From an uncultured Planctomycetales bacterium (lineage in GTDB: Bacteria; Planctomycetota; Planctomycetia; Isosphaerales; Isosphaeraceae): 64,000 bases of DNA. The stretch covers positions 1-64,000 of the forward strand of contig CAIYJE010000119.1 of the NCBI GenBank assembly GCA_903926465.1, written 5' to 3'. Both the position numbers and the translations under genes were made by a program. Positions within the stretch are counted from its first letter, which is position 1. Each line of letters starts with the position of its first letter. The notes beneath the pieces are model-generated. The model did not search any database, was not told where the DNA came from, and was given only the letters and a program-made list of their open reading frames with translations. Positions 1 through 9,438 of the stretch are shown piece by piece.

Positions 1-297
1 CCCTCTCTCATCGAACGATCAGGGCCAGCAACACAAGGTTCCCCAGACACGCGATTTCTTCATACACAGCCGCGAATGGCAATGAGCGACCCTCTCTCAT
101 CGAACGATCAGGGCCAGCAACACAAGGTCGATGGCGGACGCGTTTTGATTTTCCGCGATGGCCATGAACCTGGTGTTCACGGCCCGGAGATGTCCTGCTG
201 AGAGGGTCGCTCATTGCCATTCGCGGCTCTGACTAGGAAAATACGTGTCCACGCTATCCCCAAAGATGTGGGTAATCGACAGGATCCGCCCCCAGGC
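1..297. repeat. Repeat-rich gene-free segment (direct and inverted repeats)
   Basis: A 39-base stretch at 1-39 is repeated directly at 90-128. A 29-base stretch at 68-96 (starting AGCCGCGAATGG) is repeated as its exact reverse complement at 200-228. The copies flank about 100 bases. No convincing gene is present; a 42-codon frame from 77 lies inside the repeats. The arrangement resembles a small non-autonomous mobile element or its remnant. The window edge cuts the first direct-repeat copy, so the full extent is unknown. Confidence 0.6.
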
Positions 298-1758
298 TCA
301 GGCGAAGAGCCGAGTGAGAACACGCCCGCCGACATCGGTCAGCCGTTCATCTCTTCCGCTATGCAGGAACGTGAGCCGCTTATGATCCAGCCCCATCAGG
401 TGCAGAATGGTGGCATGAATGTCATTAACGTGGGCGCGTTCCTCGGTGGCATTCAGGCCAATTTCATCGGTCGCACCCAGAATGGTGCCCCCTTTGATTC
501 CACCGCCGGCCATCCACATGGTGAACCCGGTTGCGTTGTGGTCTCGACCACGACTACCGCCTTGCGATACCGGTGTCCGGCCAAACTCACCACCCCAAAC
601 CACCAGAGTTTCGTCCAGCAGCCCAGAACGTTCCAGGTCTGTCAGAAGCGCAGAGACCGGCTGGTCTGTCAGGCCGCACATTTTCTCATGGTTGGCATCC
701 AGATCGTCGTGAGCATCCCACTGCATGGCCACGGGGCCGCCCCCTGAATACACCTGAACAAACCGCACGCCCCGCTCGACCAACCGCCGCGCCATCAGAC
801 AGCGGCCGCCAAACTCGGCCGTGCGTGCGTTGTCGAGTCCATAAAGCCGACGAACCTCGCTACTCTCGCTGGCAACATCAACCGCTTCAGGAGCCTCGGC
901 CTGCATCCTGAACGCCAGTTCATAGCTGGCAATCCGGGCAGACAGCTCACTATCTGTGGGATCCACTTGGAGGTCGGCCCGATTCATGGCGCCAATCAGG
1001 TTCACAATCCGTTCCTGCTGGACCGAACTGAACTCCTGCGTGGCCGGCTGAAGGTTCAAGATGGGCACCGACCCTGGCCGGAAAAGGGTCCCCTGGTTCT
1101 CAGCCGGTAAGTAACCAGCCCCCCAGCAAGGCGCTCCTCCCTCTGGAGTGCCCTCGGGCTGCGTGAGTACCACAAACGACGGCAAGTTTTGGTTCTCGGT
1201 TCCCAGCCCGTAGCTCAGCCAGCTTCCCAAGCTCGGGTGCCCCATGAACATGCGTCCCGTGTTCATTTGGTAATGTGCCGGCGCATGCACCACACTATCC
1301 ACCGCGCACGAGCGAATCATGGCAATGCGATCAGCATGCTGGTGCATATTCGGAACCAAGTCCGACATATCCATGCCAGACTGACCGTACCGCCCGAACT
1401 TGCGGTGAGTTCCCAGGCAAATCGGGTCGTTTTCCAGGAACTGGCTGGTCACCTTACCGAAGCTAGGCGGGAGCGGCTGGCCGTTCAGCCGATCCAGGGC
1501 CGGCTTGGGGTCAAACATGTCGATGTGGCTCGGCCCACCCACCATGAACAGAAAGATGCAGTGTTTTGCCCGTGCAGGGAAGTGAACGCGTTTGCCTGTG
1601 GTAAGGTCGGGCAAAGAGCCAGGCGAAGCGCCAGCTTCACGTTGCAACAGGTCGGCCAGGGCCAGCATTCCGAACCCTGCACCAGTACTCCGTAAGAAGT
1701 CTCGCCGGCTTCTGGACGGAAACGAACCGGGGCCTGGACAGCGGATTGGACGGCTCAT
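298..1758 (-). CDS. DUF1501 domain-containing protein (alkaline-phosphatase-like fold), Tat-type signal
   Basis: 486 residues. DUF1501 proteins are common in planctomycetes and belong to the alkaline phosphatase/sulfatase superfamily; their substrates are unknown. The N-terminus has a twin-arginine-like [12 protein letters not shown] followed by a hydrophobic stretch, suggesting folded export. Family motifs are visible: [15 protein letters not shown] near residue 75 and GGEFGRTP near residue 390. The start is the ATG at 1758, with AGGTG six bases upstream, rather than the GTG three codons earlier. It lies 24 bases downstream of the DUF1549/DUF1553 gene, and this pairing recurs in planctomycetes, so the two are probably one operon acting together outside the cytoplasm. 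The reaction is unknown. Confidence 0.9.
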   Translation of the reverse strand: MSRPIRCPGPGSFPSRSRRDFLRSTGAGFGMLALADLLQREAGASPGSLPDLTTGKRVHFPARAKHCIFLFMVGGPSHIDMFDPKPALDRLNGQPLPPSFGKVTSQFLENDPICLGTHRKFGRYGQSGMDMSDLVPNMHQHADRIAMIRSCAVDSVVHAPAHYQMNTGRMFMGHPSLGSWLSYGLGTENQNLPSFVVLTQPEGTPEGGAPCWGAGYLPAENQGTLFRPGSVPILNLQPATQEFSSVQQERIVNLIGAMNRADLQVDPTDSELSARIASYELAFRMQAEAPEAVDVASESSEVRRLYGLDNARTAEFGGRCLMARRLVERGVRFVQVYSGGGPVAMQWDAHDDLDANHEKMCGLTDQPVSALLTDLERSGLLDETLVVWGGEFGRTPVSQGGSRGRDHNATGFTMWMAGGGIKGGTILGATDEIGLNATEERAHVNDIHATILHLMGLDHKRLTFLHSGRDERLTDVGGRVLTRLFA

Positions 1759-1782
1759 ACAACGCACCTTTGGGGCTTGGCT

Positions 1783-4104
1783 TCAAGGAACGTAGAGGAA
1801 TTCGGTTCGGTTCAGCATGGCCATGGCCAAATCGACCCAGGCGCCCAGTTGCGCGGGGGTGAGGTCGGCTGGTGCAAAGTCTGGGCGGGCCACTGAGTCT
1901 GCATTGCCAGAATCGAGCCGCTGGGTAATCAGCTCCGATTCCGAGTCCAAAAACTGTTGCGCCAGGGCGAGTTCTTCTGGCCTTGGCAAGCGGGACAGGA
2001 CAACGCGATAAAGCGTTTCGAGCCGGGCACTGGGGGCATGTGCCTCTCGCAGAACCCGACCGGCGAGCCCCTTGGCCTGATCGATGCCGAACTCGCTATT
2101 CAGCAAGATCAGGGGCTGGATGGCGTGCGTGCTGGTTTCTCGCCTTGGGCAGGCCGACTGGGTATCAGGCGCATCGAACGCATCAAACAATGGGTACCGC
2201 ACGTTGCGTTTTCGAAAGAGGTAAAGCGCGCGTCGGTTATGTTCGCGGCGGTCGGGATTCTCTGGCCAGAGGTCAACCACTTCAGCCTCTGTGAAAATCA
2301 ACGCCTCAATCTCCTTTTCGATGCGAGGCCGAACCCCCTGCCCGCCCTGCTTTAGAAAGAGGTTTCCGGAGGCGGCCAGCAGGGAATCTCGAACTCCCTC
2401 CGCGTCCAGCCGTCGCCGATTCATCCGACCGAGCAACTGATTTTCCGGGTCTGCGGTTCGGAGTTCGCTGCTGACTGCGGTCGAGCTTTGCCGATAGGTG
2501 GCGGAAGTCATCATTAGCCGGTGCAGTGGCTTGAGGTTCCAGCCCTTGTCAATCAATTCGGCGGCCAGCCAGTCCAGTAATTCCGGGTGGGTTGGCGACT
2601 CGCCCCGCACACCGAAATCACTCGATGTTGCCACAATTCCCTTGCCGAAGTGGTACTGCCAGAGGCGGTTCACAATCACCCGCGCCGGGAGTGGGTTCTG
2701 TGTTGAGGTTATCCAGGCGGCTAGGCGAATCCGACGGTCGCTGGGAACCGAGTCTTCAAACGTGGCCGATTCACCGGGTGCTGTCAGAACCCGCAAGGAG
2801 CCAGGCTTGACCTTCTCTCCCTTGCTCCGGGTATCGCCACGATTGAGCACAAAGGTGAGCGGCGGCTCCCCCTCGTCGGTAAGCAGAGCCATGGCCGAGG
2901 CAGGAGGCGCGGGCAGTGTTTGCTCAACTTCAAAGATCTCTCGCTTGATCTTTTCCCGTTCCGCATGGACCGTGGAATCATGGGCCACCGCCTCGGCCAC
3001 CTCTTCCCAGGTCACGTTGAGCGCTTTCTCTGCGCCGGCAATTTGTTTCGTTTGAAGGGGCGTGCGTTCCGCAGCCGGAATGGCGAGTAGCGCCTTTTCA
3101 GCTTCAGACAGCCCCTGCTCCTTCTGCGCTCGCAAGGCGTTCCGGAACGGGGCCTCTAGCTCTGCCTGGCGGGCGCGTAACGGAGCCAGGCGTGCATCGG
3201 CAGCTTTTTTGGCCGAATCATAGGCCGCGCGTTCTTCTTCGGTTGCAATGGGGTGGTCTGCAAATTGCGCAGCGGCAAAAACCGCCTGGAACCGGAAGTA
3301 ATCTTTAGCTGAAATTGCGTCAAACTTGTGGTCATGGCAGCGGGCGCACGCCAGGGTCAGGCCCAGAAAAACCGAGCCCACGGTTCCCGTAACCTCGGTC
3401 AATTCCGACTGGCGTCTGACCTCGGGGTCAATATTGCCAGACACCACTTCTCGGGGGCCACACCGGCCGAATCCGGTGGCGATCAGAGCTTGAGCATTGC
3501 CAGGGTGCAGTTCATCCCCCGCAAGCTGAAGGCGCACAAAGTCTGTGTAGGGAAGGTCTTGGTTCAAGGACTCCACAACCCAGTCTCTGAACCGCCAGGC
3601 GTCTGGGCGGTCGGCATCGAGTTCAAAGCCGTTGGAATCTGCGTAGTGGGCCAGGTCTAGCCAATGCTGGGCCCACCGCTCACCGTAGGCTGGGCTGGCC
3701 AGCAGACGATCAATCAAGCGTTCATACGCATCGACCCGCGTATCGGCCACAAAGGAATCGACCGCCTCAGGGGTTGGCGGCAAACCGGTCAGGTCATAGG
3801 TCGCGCGACGGATCAGAGAAATCCGATCGGCTTGTGGCGAGGGGGAAAGCGCGAGTTCCTCCAGCCCTTGCTGAATGAACTGGTCGATTGGATTCCTGGC
3901 TCCCCCTGCCTGCTTCAGTTCTGGCGGAGTGGGCCGCTGGATCGGCTGATACGCCCAGTGCTTCTTCTGGGCCTCGCTTGGCGGCGGCTCTGACAAGGAG
4001 GGATCGTCGGCCTGAGTTACCGTCATGAAGACGGTCAGGAACATCAGTGCGACCAGTGTGCCAGGAACGATCAGGACCTGGCGATAGTATGCCTGGCGTG
4101 TCAT
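1783..4104 (-). CDS. DUF1549 and DUF1553 domain-containing protein (planctomycete PSCyt/PSD1 type)
   Basis: 773 residues. An N-terminal hydrophobic segment (about residues 10-30) ending VTQADD is a signal peptide or anchor. DUF1549 covers roughly residues 70-280 and includes a heme-c-like CARCH (CxxCH). A charged, probably helical stretch follows, and DUF1553 occupies about residues 480-740. These large exported proteins are a planctomycete hallmark, often suggested to bind heme or take part in polysaccharide-related processes, without proof. The ATG at 4104 (MTRQAYYRQ) was chosen because AGGGGAAG precedes it and the signal segment then falls at the N-terminus; an in-frame ATG 30 codons upstream would bury it. 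It is the first gene of an operon with the DUF1501 gene. Confidence 0.88.
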   Translation of the reverse strand: MTRQAYYRQVLIVPGTLVALMFLTVFMTVTQADDPSLSEPPPSEAQKKHWAYQPIQRPTPPELKQAGGARNPIDQFIQQGLEELALSPSPQADRISLIRRATYDLTGLPPTPEAVDSFVADTRVDAYERLIDRLLASPAYGERWAQHWLDLAHYADSNGFELDADRPDAWRFRDWVVESLNQDLPYTDFVRLQLAGDELHPGNAQALIATGFGRCGPREVVSGNIDPEVRRQSELTEVTGTVGSVFLGLTLACARCHDHKFDAISAKDYFRFQAVFAAAQFADHPIATEEERAAYDSAKKAADARLAPLRARQAELEAPFRNALRAQKEQGLSEAEKALLAIPAAERTPLQTKQIAGAEKALNVTWEEVAEAVAHDSTVHAEREKIKREIFEVEQTLPAPPASAMALLTDEGEPPLTFVLNRGDTRSKGEKVKPGSLRVLTAPGESATFEDSVPSDRRIRLAAWITSTQNPLPARVIVNRLWQYHFGKGIVATSSDFGVRGESPTHPELLDWLAAELIDKGWNLKPLHRLMMTSATYRQSSTAVSSELRTADPENQLLGRMNRRRLDAEGVRDSLLAASGNLFLKQGGQGVRPRIEKEIEALIFTEAEVVDLWPENPDRREHNRRALYLFRKRNVRYPLFDAFDAPDTQSACPRRETSTHAIQPLILLNSEFGIDQAKGLAGRVLREAHAPSARLETLYRVVLSRLPRPEELALAQQFLDSESELITQRLDSGNADSVARPDFAPADLTPAQLGAWVDLAMAMLNRTEFLYVP

Positions 4105-4246
4105 CAGGGCGGCTTCCCCTTGCCTGGAAAACTCAATTAAGTTGATTATGAAGTAAGTTGATTCTTTTGTCACGCGGTCCGAGTGGCTGATCACTGCTTG
4201 CCAGCAGCGCGAAGTGCCGGGTGGAGGTCTTGCGCGAGTCTTTTGA

Positions 4247-5377
4247 ATGCTCGAGCTAGCGAACGTTTCTCAACGATACGGCCAGGAACCTTGGGTTTTG
4301 CAGTCGGTTTCGTTCCAGCTTGGGGCGGGCGAGCGACTTGCCGTTGTTGGACCGTCGGGGGTGGGAAAGTCCTCCCTTTTACGGCTGATTGCCGGGCTGG
4401 AAAGCCCGGTCTCGGGCAGCATCCGGATCAACGGCCAGGTCATGGAAGGGGTTCCACCCTACCAGCGTGGCGTGGCACTGATGACGCAGCAGGCGGTTTT
4501 ATTTCCCCACTGGACGGTTCGCCAGAACCTGGCTCTGGGCCTGACTGGACGCGATGAACCACGCCAGGCGGCCGAGGCACGCGCCGAAGCCATGGCGAGC
4601 AAACTGGGAATTCGCGACCTGCTGGATCGGAAGCCGGTTGGACTCTCGGGCGGCCAGCAGAAGCGGGTGGCACTTGGCCGAGCATTAATTGGCGAATGCC
4701 CGCTGTTGTTACTTGACGAGCCTTTCAGTTCGCTCGATTCCTACTTGCGCCTGGGGCTGGCTTCTGAGCTAAGCTCACTCTTGGACCAATCTCAGGCCTC
4801 GGCCATTCTGGTGACCCACGATGTGGCCGAGGCACTTAGTTTTGGAAGTCGACTGATGGTTCTACTCAACGGACAAATGGCCCAGTCGGGCCCAACCCGA
4901 GAGGTCTACCGCCGGCCCGCCACGCTGGCCGTCGCCAGATTTTTGGGAGATCCCCCCTGTTCCGTTTTGCCCGTGCGTCTGGATCCCCTGGGCGAACGGC
5001 AACGTCTGACGTTTGATGGTGAGCCCAACACGGATGCCCCCCCAGATGGAGACGAACGAACCCAAGCGTTCACAGGGCTGAAGCCTGGAGCGTGGTGGGT
5101 TGGTGTTCGTCCCGAGCATGTCGGCCTGTTCCGAGATCGTCCCCGGAGCACAGCCCCAAACACTCTGCATGCCAGGGTCACCGTCAGCAAGGTCATGCTT
5201 CGCGGACCGGCCACTCTGGTGGAACTGAAACTTGGGTCCAGCCTTTTACGGGCATGGACACCGCCCGATGCCCGCTGGACGCCCGGCGACCAGGCATTCG
5301 TGGCGTTTGACCTGAGTCGCCTGCTCTGGTTTGATCAGGAAACGAGCCAGCTTGCTCATGGCAGTGCCAGTAATTAG
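4247..5377 (+). CDS. ABC transporter ATP-binding protein (Fe3+/spermidine/sulfate importer type)
   Basis: 376 residues. Walker A GPSGVGKSS near residue 36, signature LSGGQQKRVALGRAL near residue 133 and Walker B LLLLDEP near residue 155 are all present. The H-loop is in ILVTHDVAEAL. The roughly 140 residues after the nucleotide-binding domain resemble a TOBE-type regulatory extension (VGVRPEHVGLF near residue 285), as in ATPases of the PotA/FbpC/CysA/ModC group. The substrate cannot be named. No permease or binding-protein gene lies next to it, so it is an orphan or serves components encoded elsewhere. No strong ribosome-binding site precedes the ATG. It diverges from the DUF1553 gene across 142 bases. 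Confidence 0.88.
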   Translation: MLELANVSQRYGQEPWVLQSVSFQLGAGERLAVVGPSGVGKSSLLRLIAGLESPVSGSIRINGQVMEGVPPYQRGVALMTQQAVLFPHWTVRQNLALGLTGRDEPRQAAEARAEAMASKLGIRDLLDRKPVGLSGGQQKRVALGRALIGECPLLLLDEPFSSLDSYLRLGLASELSSLLDQSQASAILVTHDVAEALSFGSRLMVLLNGQMAQSGPTREVYRRPATLAVARFLGDPPCSVLPVRLDPLGERQRLTFDGEPNTDAPPDGDERTQAFTGLKPGAWWVGVRPEHVGLFRDRPRSTAPNTLHARVTVSKVMLRGPATLVELKLGSSLLRAWTPPDARWTPGDQAFVAFDLSRLLWFDQETSQLAHGSASN

Positions 5378-5522
5378 CCAGCGGTGCGGAACCCAAACGC
5401 GTTTGCCTGTTGCCCGACCCGTACGCGCCTGGCACACTGAAACGAAATACTTTGTGTCTGGATGCCTGGCCCAAACCGCAGCAACACCAGACCAACGCCT
5501 TTTCATTTTTGGGAGCCGCTTT

Positions 5523-7667
5523 ATGCGTTGTTCTGTACCAGGATTTTTGACCGCCACCGCCACCGCCTGCTGGCTGCTGACAGCCGGACTGCTTCAGGCC
5601 CAGGCCCCGATCGATACGGCCGGGATTGAGAAGAACATTGCCGCGCTTCAGAACCCAGATGGGGGATTCGGAGGCGCGCCTGGCGGTGAATCGACCCTGA
5701 GTACCACCCAGAACGCGATCCGCGTGCTCGGCTTTGTGGCCGGCTCCATTCCTGATCCGCTGAAATGTATCGACTTCCTGCGCTCATGTACCGACCCGGC
5801 AACCGGTGGATTCGCGTCCAAGCCGGGCGGGACACCCGAAGTTGGCACCACAGCCCTGGCCTTGATTGCGCTCGGGGAACTGAACGTGGGTGATAAGGAG
5901 TTGATTGAGAAGGCGGTCAAATTTCTGGGCCAGCGTGCCAAAGGCTACGAAGAAGTTCGAATTGCAGCGGCCGGCCTGGAGGCGGTTGGGGTTCGGCCTT
6001 CGTCTGAGATCTCTGACCGCTGGAAAGAGGTTCTGACCGCCGGTCGGAACCCGGACGGCACCTGGGGCCAAGGCGCGGCCCGCGCCTTTGATACCGGCGG
6101 CCGCGCGGCCGGTTTGCTCAGGATCGGGCTTGAGCCCGAAAATCGAGATGCCATCGCTCAGGCGTTAATTCAGGCGCAGCAGGCCGATGGTGGCTGGACC
6201 ACCAAAGACGCGAGCGCTTCGGATCTGGGCACGAGCTACCGCATTGTTCGGGCCATGTACATGATGCGCGTTCGTCCTGACCTGGCCAAACTGCGTGGAT
6301 TTGTGGCCAAATTCAAGCGTCCGAGCGGGCTGTATGGTGCTGGAGAAAGCTTTGGCGACCTGGGCACAACCTACACGGCCCTGATTCTTAGCCGCTGGGC
6401 CGACCTGCTGGAAGGGCAAGAGCCCAGGGCAGAAACGGCCGGCTTCAAGCCACTGTTCAACGGCCAGAATCTTGAAGGGTGGGATGGCGAAAAAGCCTAC
6501 TGGACGGCCGAGAATGGGATGCTGATGGGCAAGTCAGACGGCCTGGACCACAACACGTTTCTGACCGCGCCCGGGACCTACCGAGATTTCGTGCTCAAGT
6601 TCAGCTTCCGGCTCAAGGATGGCGCGGGCAACAGCGGAGTTCAGTTCCGCAGCAAGCGAGTACCACCACATGAGATGTCTGGCTACCAGGCCGATATCGG
6701 TGAGCAGTACTGGGGCTGCCTCTACGACGAATCGAGACGGAACAAGATTCTGGCCAACGGCTCAGACGCCGCCCAGAAGGCGGTTCGACCGGCCGACTGG
6801 AACCATTACTCCTTGCGCATCTTTGGCAACCGCATCAGTGAGACTGTCAACGGAGTGAACTCGTACGAATTCACAGACACCGATGAGGGGATTGCGCCTG
6901 ACGGTCAAATTGCCACCCAGATCCACGCCGGTGGACCGATGGAAATTGATTTCAAGAATCTGTTGATTCAAGTGGTTCCATCGCCAGAAGCAGACGACAA
7001 GCTAACTCCTGGCTTCCACCTTCGCACGCTGACTGTGAACGGTCAGGACCGGAGGTACACCCTTTACATCCCGCCCGGCTATGACGGCACGAAACTATTC
7101 CCAGCTGTCATGTTTCTACACGGGTCTGGCGAACGTGGTGAAGACGGCGTGATCTGCGCTCGGGTGGGACTGGGAGCGGCAATTGCGGGGAATCCTGAGC
7201 AGTATCCGTTCATTGGTGTGTTTCCTCAGGCCCGTAAAACCTGGGAAGCCGGCTCCGATGACGCGAAAGCCGCGCTCGCGACCCTCGAAGAAGTGAACAA
7301 TCTTTGCAAAGTTGACACGAACCGCGTGGTTTTGACGGGGCTTTCCATGGGCGGTGGCGGTGCCTGGTCCATTGGGGCCGCCATGCCCGAGCGGTTCTCG
7401 GCCATTGTTCCGGTTTGCGGTTACGGAGACGCGGACATGGCCCTCAAGCTCAAGAACAAGCCGGTCTGGACCCTCATTGGAGACTCGGATGCGGAGCGAC
7501 TGCTGCAGAGCACCAGATCCATGACCCGAGCCCTGAAAAACGCAGGAAGCTCCATCCGTTACACCGAGTACCGGACCGTGGGCCATAACAGCTGGGACCG
7601 CGCCTACAATTCTCCCGAGGTCATTTCCTGGATGCTCAAGCACAACCGTGCCGAGGGTTCGAAATGA
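5523..7667 (+). CDS. Secreted three-domain protein: prenyltransferase/squalene-cyclase-like repeats, DUF1080, alpha/beta-hydrolase esterase
   Basis: 714 residues. The signal peptide is about residues 1-27 (hydrophobic, ending LLQAQA). Residues about 30-280 carry alpha-toroid repeats of the prenyltransferase/terpene-cyclase type (NPDGGFGG, ADGGWTTKDASASDLGTSY). Residues about 295-460 form a DUF1080 (3-keto-disaccharide hydrolase-like, concanavalin fold) domain beginning FKPLFNGQNLEGWDG, with GNSGVQFRS inside. Residues about 480-712 are an alpha/beta hydrolase with GLSMGGGGAW as nucleophile elbow, GDSDAE as probable acid region and GHNSWDRAY supplying the histidine. The ATG at 5523 was preferred because the signal peptide starts there; an in-frame ATG 64 codons upstream overlaps the previous gene. 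It overlaps the next gene by four bases (ATGA). The combination suggests extracellular carbohydrate ester degradation, which is an inference. Confidence 0.85.
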   Translation: MRCSVPGFLTATATACWLLTAGLLQAQAPIDTAGIEKNIAALQNPDGGFGGAPGGESTLSTTQNAIRVLGFVAGSIPDPLKCIDFLRSCTDPATGGFASKPGGTPEVGTTALALIALGELNVGDKELIEKAVKFLGQRAKGYEEVRIAAAGLEAVGVRPSSEISDRWKEVLTAGRNPDGTWGQGAARAFDTGGRAAGLLRIGLEPENRDAIAQALIQAQQADGGWTTKDASASDLGTSYRIVRAMYMMRVRPDLAKLRGFVAKFKRPSGLYGAGESFGDLGTTYTALILSRWADLLEGQEPRAETAGFKPLFNGQNLEGWDGEKAYWTAENGMLMGKSDGLDHNTFLTAPGTYRDFVLKFSFRLKDGAGNSGVQFRSKRVPPHEMSGYQADIGEQYWGCLYDESRRNKILANGSDAAQKAVRPADWNHYSLRIFGNRISETVNGVNSYEFTDTDEGIAPDGQIATQIHAGGPMEIDFKNLLIQVVPSPEADDKLTPGFHLRTLTVNGQDRRYTLYIPPGYDGTKLFPAVMFLHGSGERGEDGVICARVGLGAAIAGNPEQYPFIGVFPQARKTWEAGSDDAKAALATLEEVNNLCKVDTNRVVLTGLSMGGGGAWSIGAAMPERFSAIVPVCGYGDADMALKLKNKPVWTLIGDSDAERLLQSTRSMTRALKNAGSSIRYTEYRTVGHNSWDRAYNSPEVISWMLKHNRAEGSK

Positions 7668-8293
7668 TCACGCTCACACCAACCGCGCTGCCAACCTCGG
7701 GATGGATGCCGGCGGCCAGAGTTCTCTCTGGCCTGCTGCTCATGGTTAGCTTTTCCGGTTCCAGGGCTTTGGCCCAGGAACCAACCTCGAAGGCTTCAGA
7801 CGAGCCGACGCAACCCGCGCACCTGATCCTCAACCAGGTTCATCTGACCCTGGCTGGCGCAGAGGCGGCAGTCAAGGCAGGGCAGGCCAAAGCCACGGCC
7901 CTGAACCTGAAGGTGAATATTGCGGTTGTGGATGATGGTGGCCACCTGCTCGCATTTGCCAGGATGGATGGTGCCCGCCCGGCAAGCGGTTACACCGCGA
8001 TCACCAAGGCCACAACTGCCGCGACCTTCAGGCGCGAGACCGGCCGAGTGGACCCCAGCGGCACCGACCCCACCGCAGCGATCCTTCTGAACCTGAGCCT
8101 TCAAAATGCGGCTGGGGCCAGTGGTGGCAAGATTACCACTCTCTCTGGCGGCGTGCCCATTGTGGTTGACCAGCAGGTGGTGGGCGCCGTGGGCGTGGGC
8201 GGTGGGACCGGCGAACAGGATGCCGAGATTGCCAGAGCCGGAATTCTTGCAATTCGACAAATTCCGCTCCCCGAAACCGATTCAAAACGTTAG
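7664..8293 (+). CDS. GlcG/HbpS family (DUF336) exported protein
   Basis: 209 residues. The N-terminus is a long signal peptide (hydrophobic core ARVLSGLLLMVSF, likely cut after ALAQ). The rest matches the GlcG/HbpS fold: LNLKVNIAVVDDGGHLLAFARMDGA, then a GG-rich SGGVPIVV and VGAVGVGGGTGEQDAEIARAG at the end. Characterised relatives bind heme or are part of glycolate or propanediol utilisation loci. This one is exported and translationally coupled to the preceding three-domain hydrolase by an ATGA overlap, so the two are probably made together. A periplasmic or extracellular small-molecule or heme binding role is likely; the ligand is not visible. Confidence 0.85.
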   Translation: MITLTPTALPTSGWMPAARVLSGLLLMVSFSGSRALAQEPTSKASDEPTQPAHLILNQVHLTLAGAEAAVKAGQAKATALNLKVNIAVVDDGGHLLAFARMDGARPASGYTAITKATTAATFRRETGRVDPSGTDPTAAILLNLSLQNAAGASGGKITTLSGGVPIVVDQQVVGAVGVGGGTGEQDAEIARAGILAIRQIPLPETDSKR

Positions 8294-8370
8294 ATTCCAT
8301 CAATCCATCCAAGCTCTCCATCTCATCGCTTCCGCCCATACTCTTGAAGCGACTACAGGCAATACCCCCC

Positions 8371-9438
8371 ATGGCCGAGAGCGTTCACCCAACCAAAGCC
8401 AGGCCCCCGGCCCGATCTGCCAGGTTTCTGCTGCTTTCGATTGGATTATTTACCCTTTGCGCCATCGGGGTGGGAATTTGGTCTCTGCTGGGGCTAGGCT
8501 CGCCCCGAGCTCAGCCGTTGCCGCCACCGCCGCCGGGCAAAACCGGAACCGTGATTCCAGAACTGGTCAGGATTGAGCCAGGGACCGACATTGGCACCAA
8601 GCTGCCCGCCGGTTGGACCCACAAGATGGTTTGCACCGGAATGTCGATTGATTCTGGAGACTTGCACCTGTTGCCGGAACCGGCACGGGCCACGGCGTCT
8701 CGGATGCGAACGGCGATGCTGGTGGAAGTCCGAAAAACCCCCGAGGACAGTGGCATTTACCAGATCCACCGCGTGGGTGTAGGCCTGACCATGCAGCACC
8801 AAGGGGTGAACATGGTGGTCACGCCCAACACGGTTGATGAGCTTGGCATTCCGATGTCCATTGTGGATCGGTTTGTCCTTGGCCGCTCGGAGGAGGCCGT
8901 GACGCGAGGGCGACTGGCGGCTCGAACCTCAACATTTGCCCTTTATGATGCTTCGGTGGAATTCACCGAGGGAACAAATAACGATCATAAGGCCATGTTT
9001 TTGCGCCATGCCCTGATCTTGGATCCTGATACGGGATCTCTGAGGGAACTTGTTTGGCGGATCTCCATGAAGCCAGAAGAGCGAACTCCTGCGGTCGAGG
9101 TGATTCAGGTGGCCTGCCCACTGGATTTCCAGTGTGGGATTCACGTGAAGGCCAAGACCATTGCCGGTAAGATTCCGGTTGGCTGGCACTTTGCCATGAC
9201 CAAGCTGCCGACCGGCACGCCGATCGCAGTGAGCAAAACCTCGGCGGTCAGTCTGGTTGGCGATCCAGCAACCCTGGAGGAATCTGAGCAGCTTGAGTCA
9301 CTCTTACGCGAGATTCTCGATAGCCAGCCCCGCGACCAGCCAAGCCTGGTCGCTCCCGATACGGCCGCCGCAATGCAGCGGACCGGGCCGGGAGCCAAGC
9401 CAGGGGCTCAGAGTTCGCCGTCTACGCCAAGCTTGTGA
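8371..9438 (+). CDS. Hypothetical protein with one N-terminal membrane anchor
   Basis: 355 residues, not recognised as a named family. A basic N-terminus precedes one hydrophobic segment at about residues 20-45 (FLLLSIGLFTLCAIGVGIWSLLGLG), then a proline-rich linker and a soluble beta-rich region of about 290 residues. The topology suggests a membrane-anchored protein with an outer soluble domain. The ATG at 8371 was chosen over an upstream in-frame TTG because the anchor then follows a short basic leader. It begins 77 bases after the GlcG-like gene on the same strand. Its 3' end overlaps the convergent Fae-like gene by 31 bases. Confidence 0.65.
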   Translation: MAESVHPTKARPPARSARFLLLSIGLFTLCAIGVGIWSLLGLGSPRAQPLPPPPPGKTGTVIPELVRIEPGTDIGTKLPAGWTHKMVCTGMSIDSGDLHLLPEPARATASRMRTAMLVEVRKTPEDSGIYQIHRVGVGLTMQHQGVNMVVTPNTVDELGIPMSIVDRFVLGRSEEAVTRGRLAARTSTFALYDASVEFTEGTNNDHKAMFLRHALILDPDTGSLRELVWRISMKPEERTPAVEVIQVACPLDFQCGIHVKAKTIAGKIPVGWHFAMTKLPTGTPIAVSKTSAVSLVGDPATLEESEQLESLLREILDSQPRDQPSLVAPDTAAAMQRTGPGAKPGAQSSPSTPSL

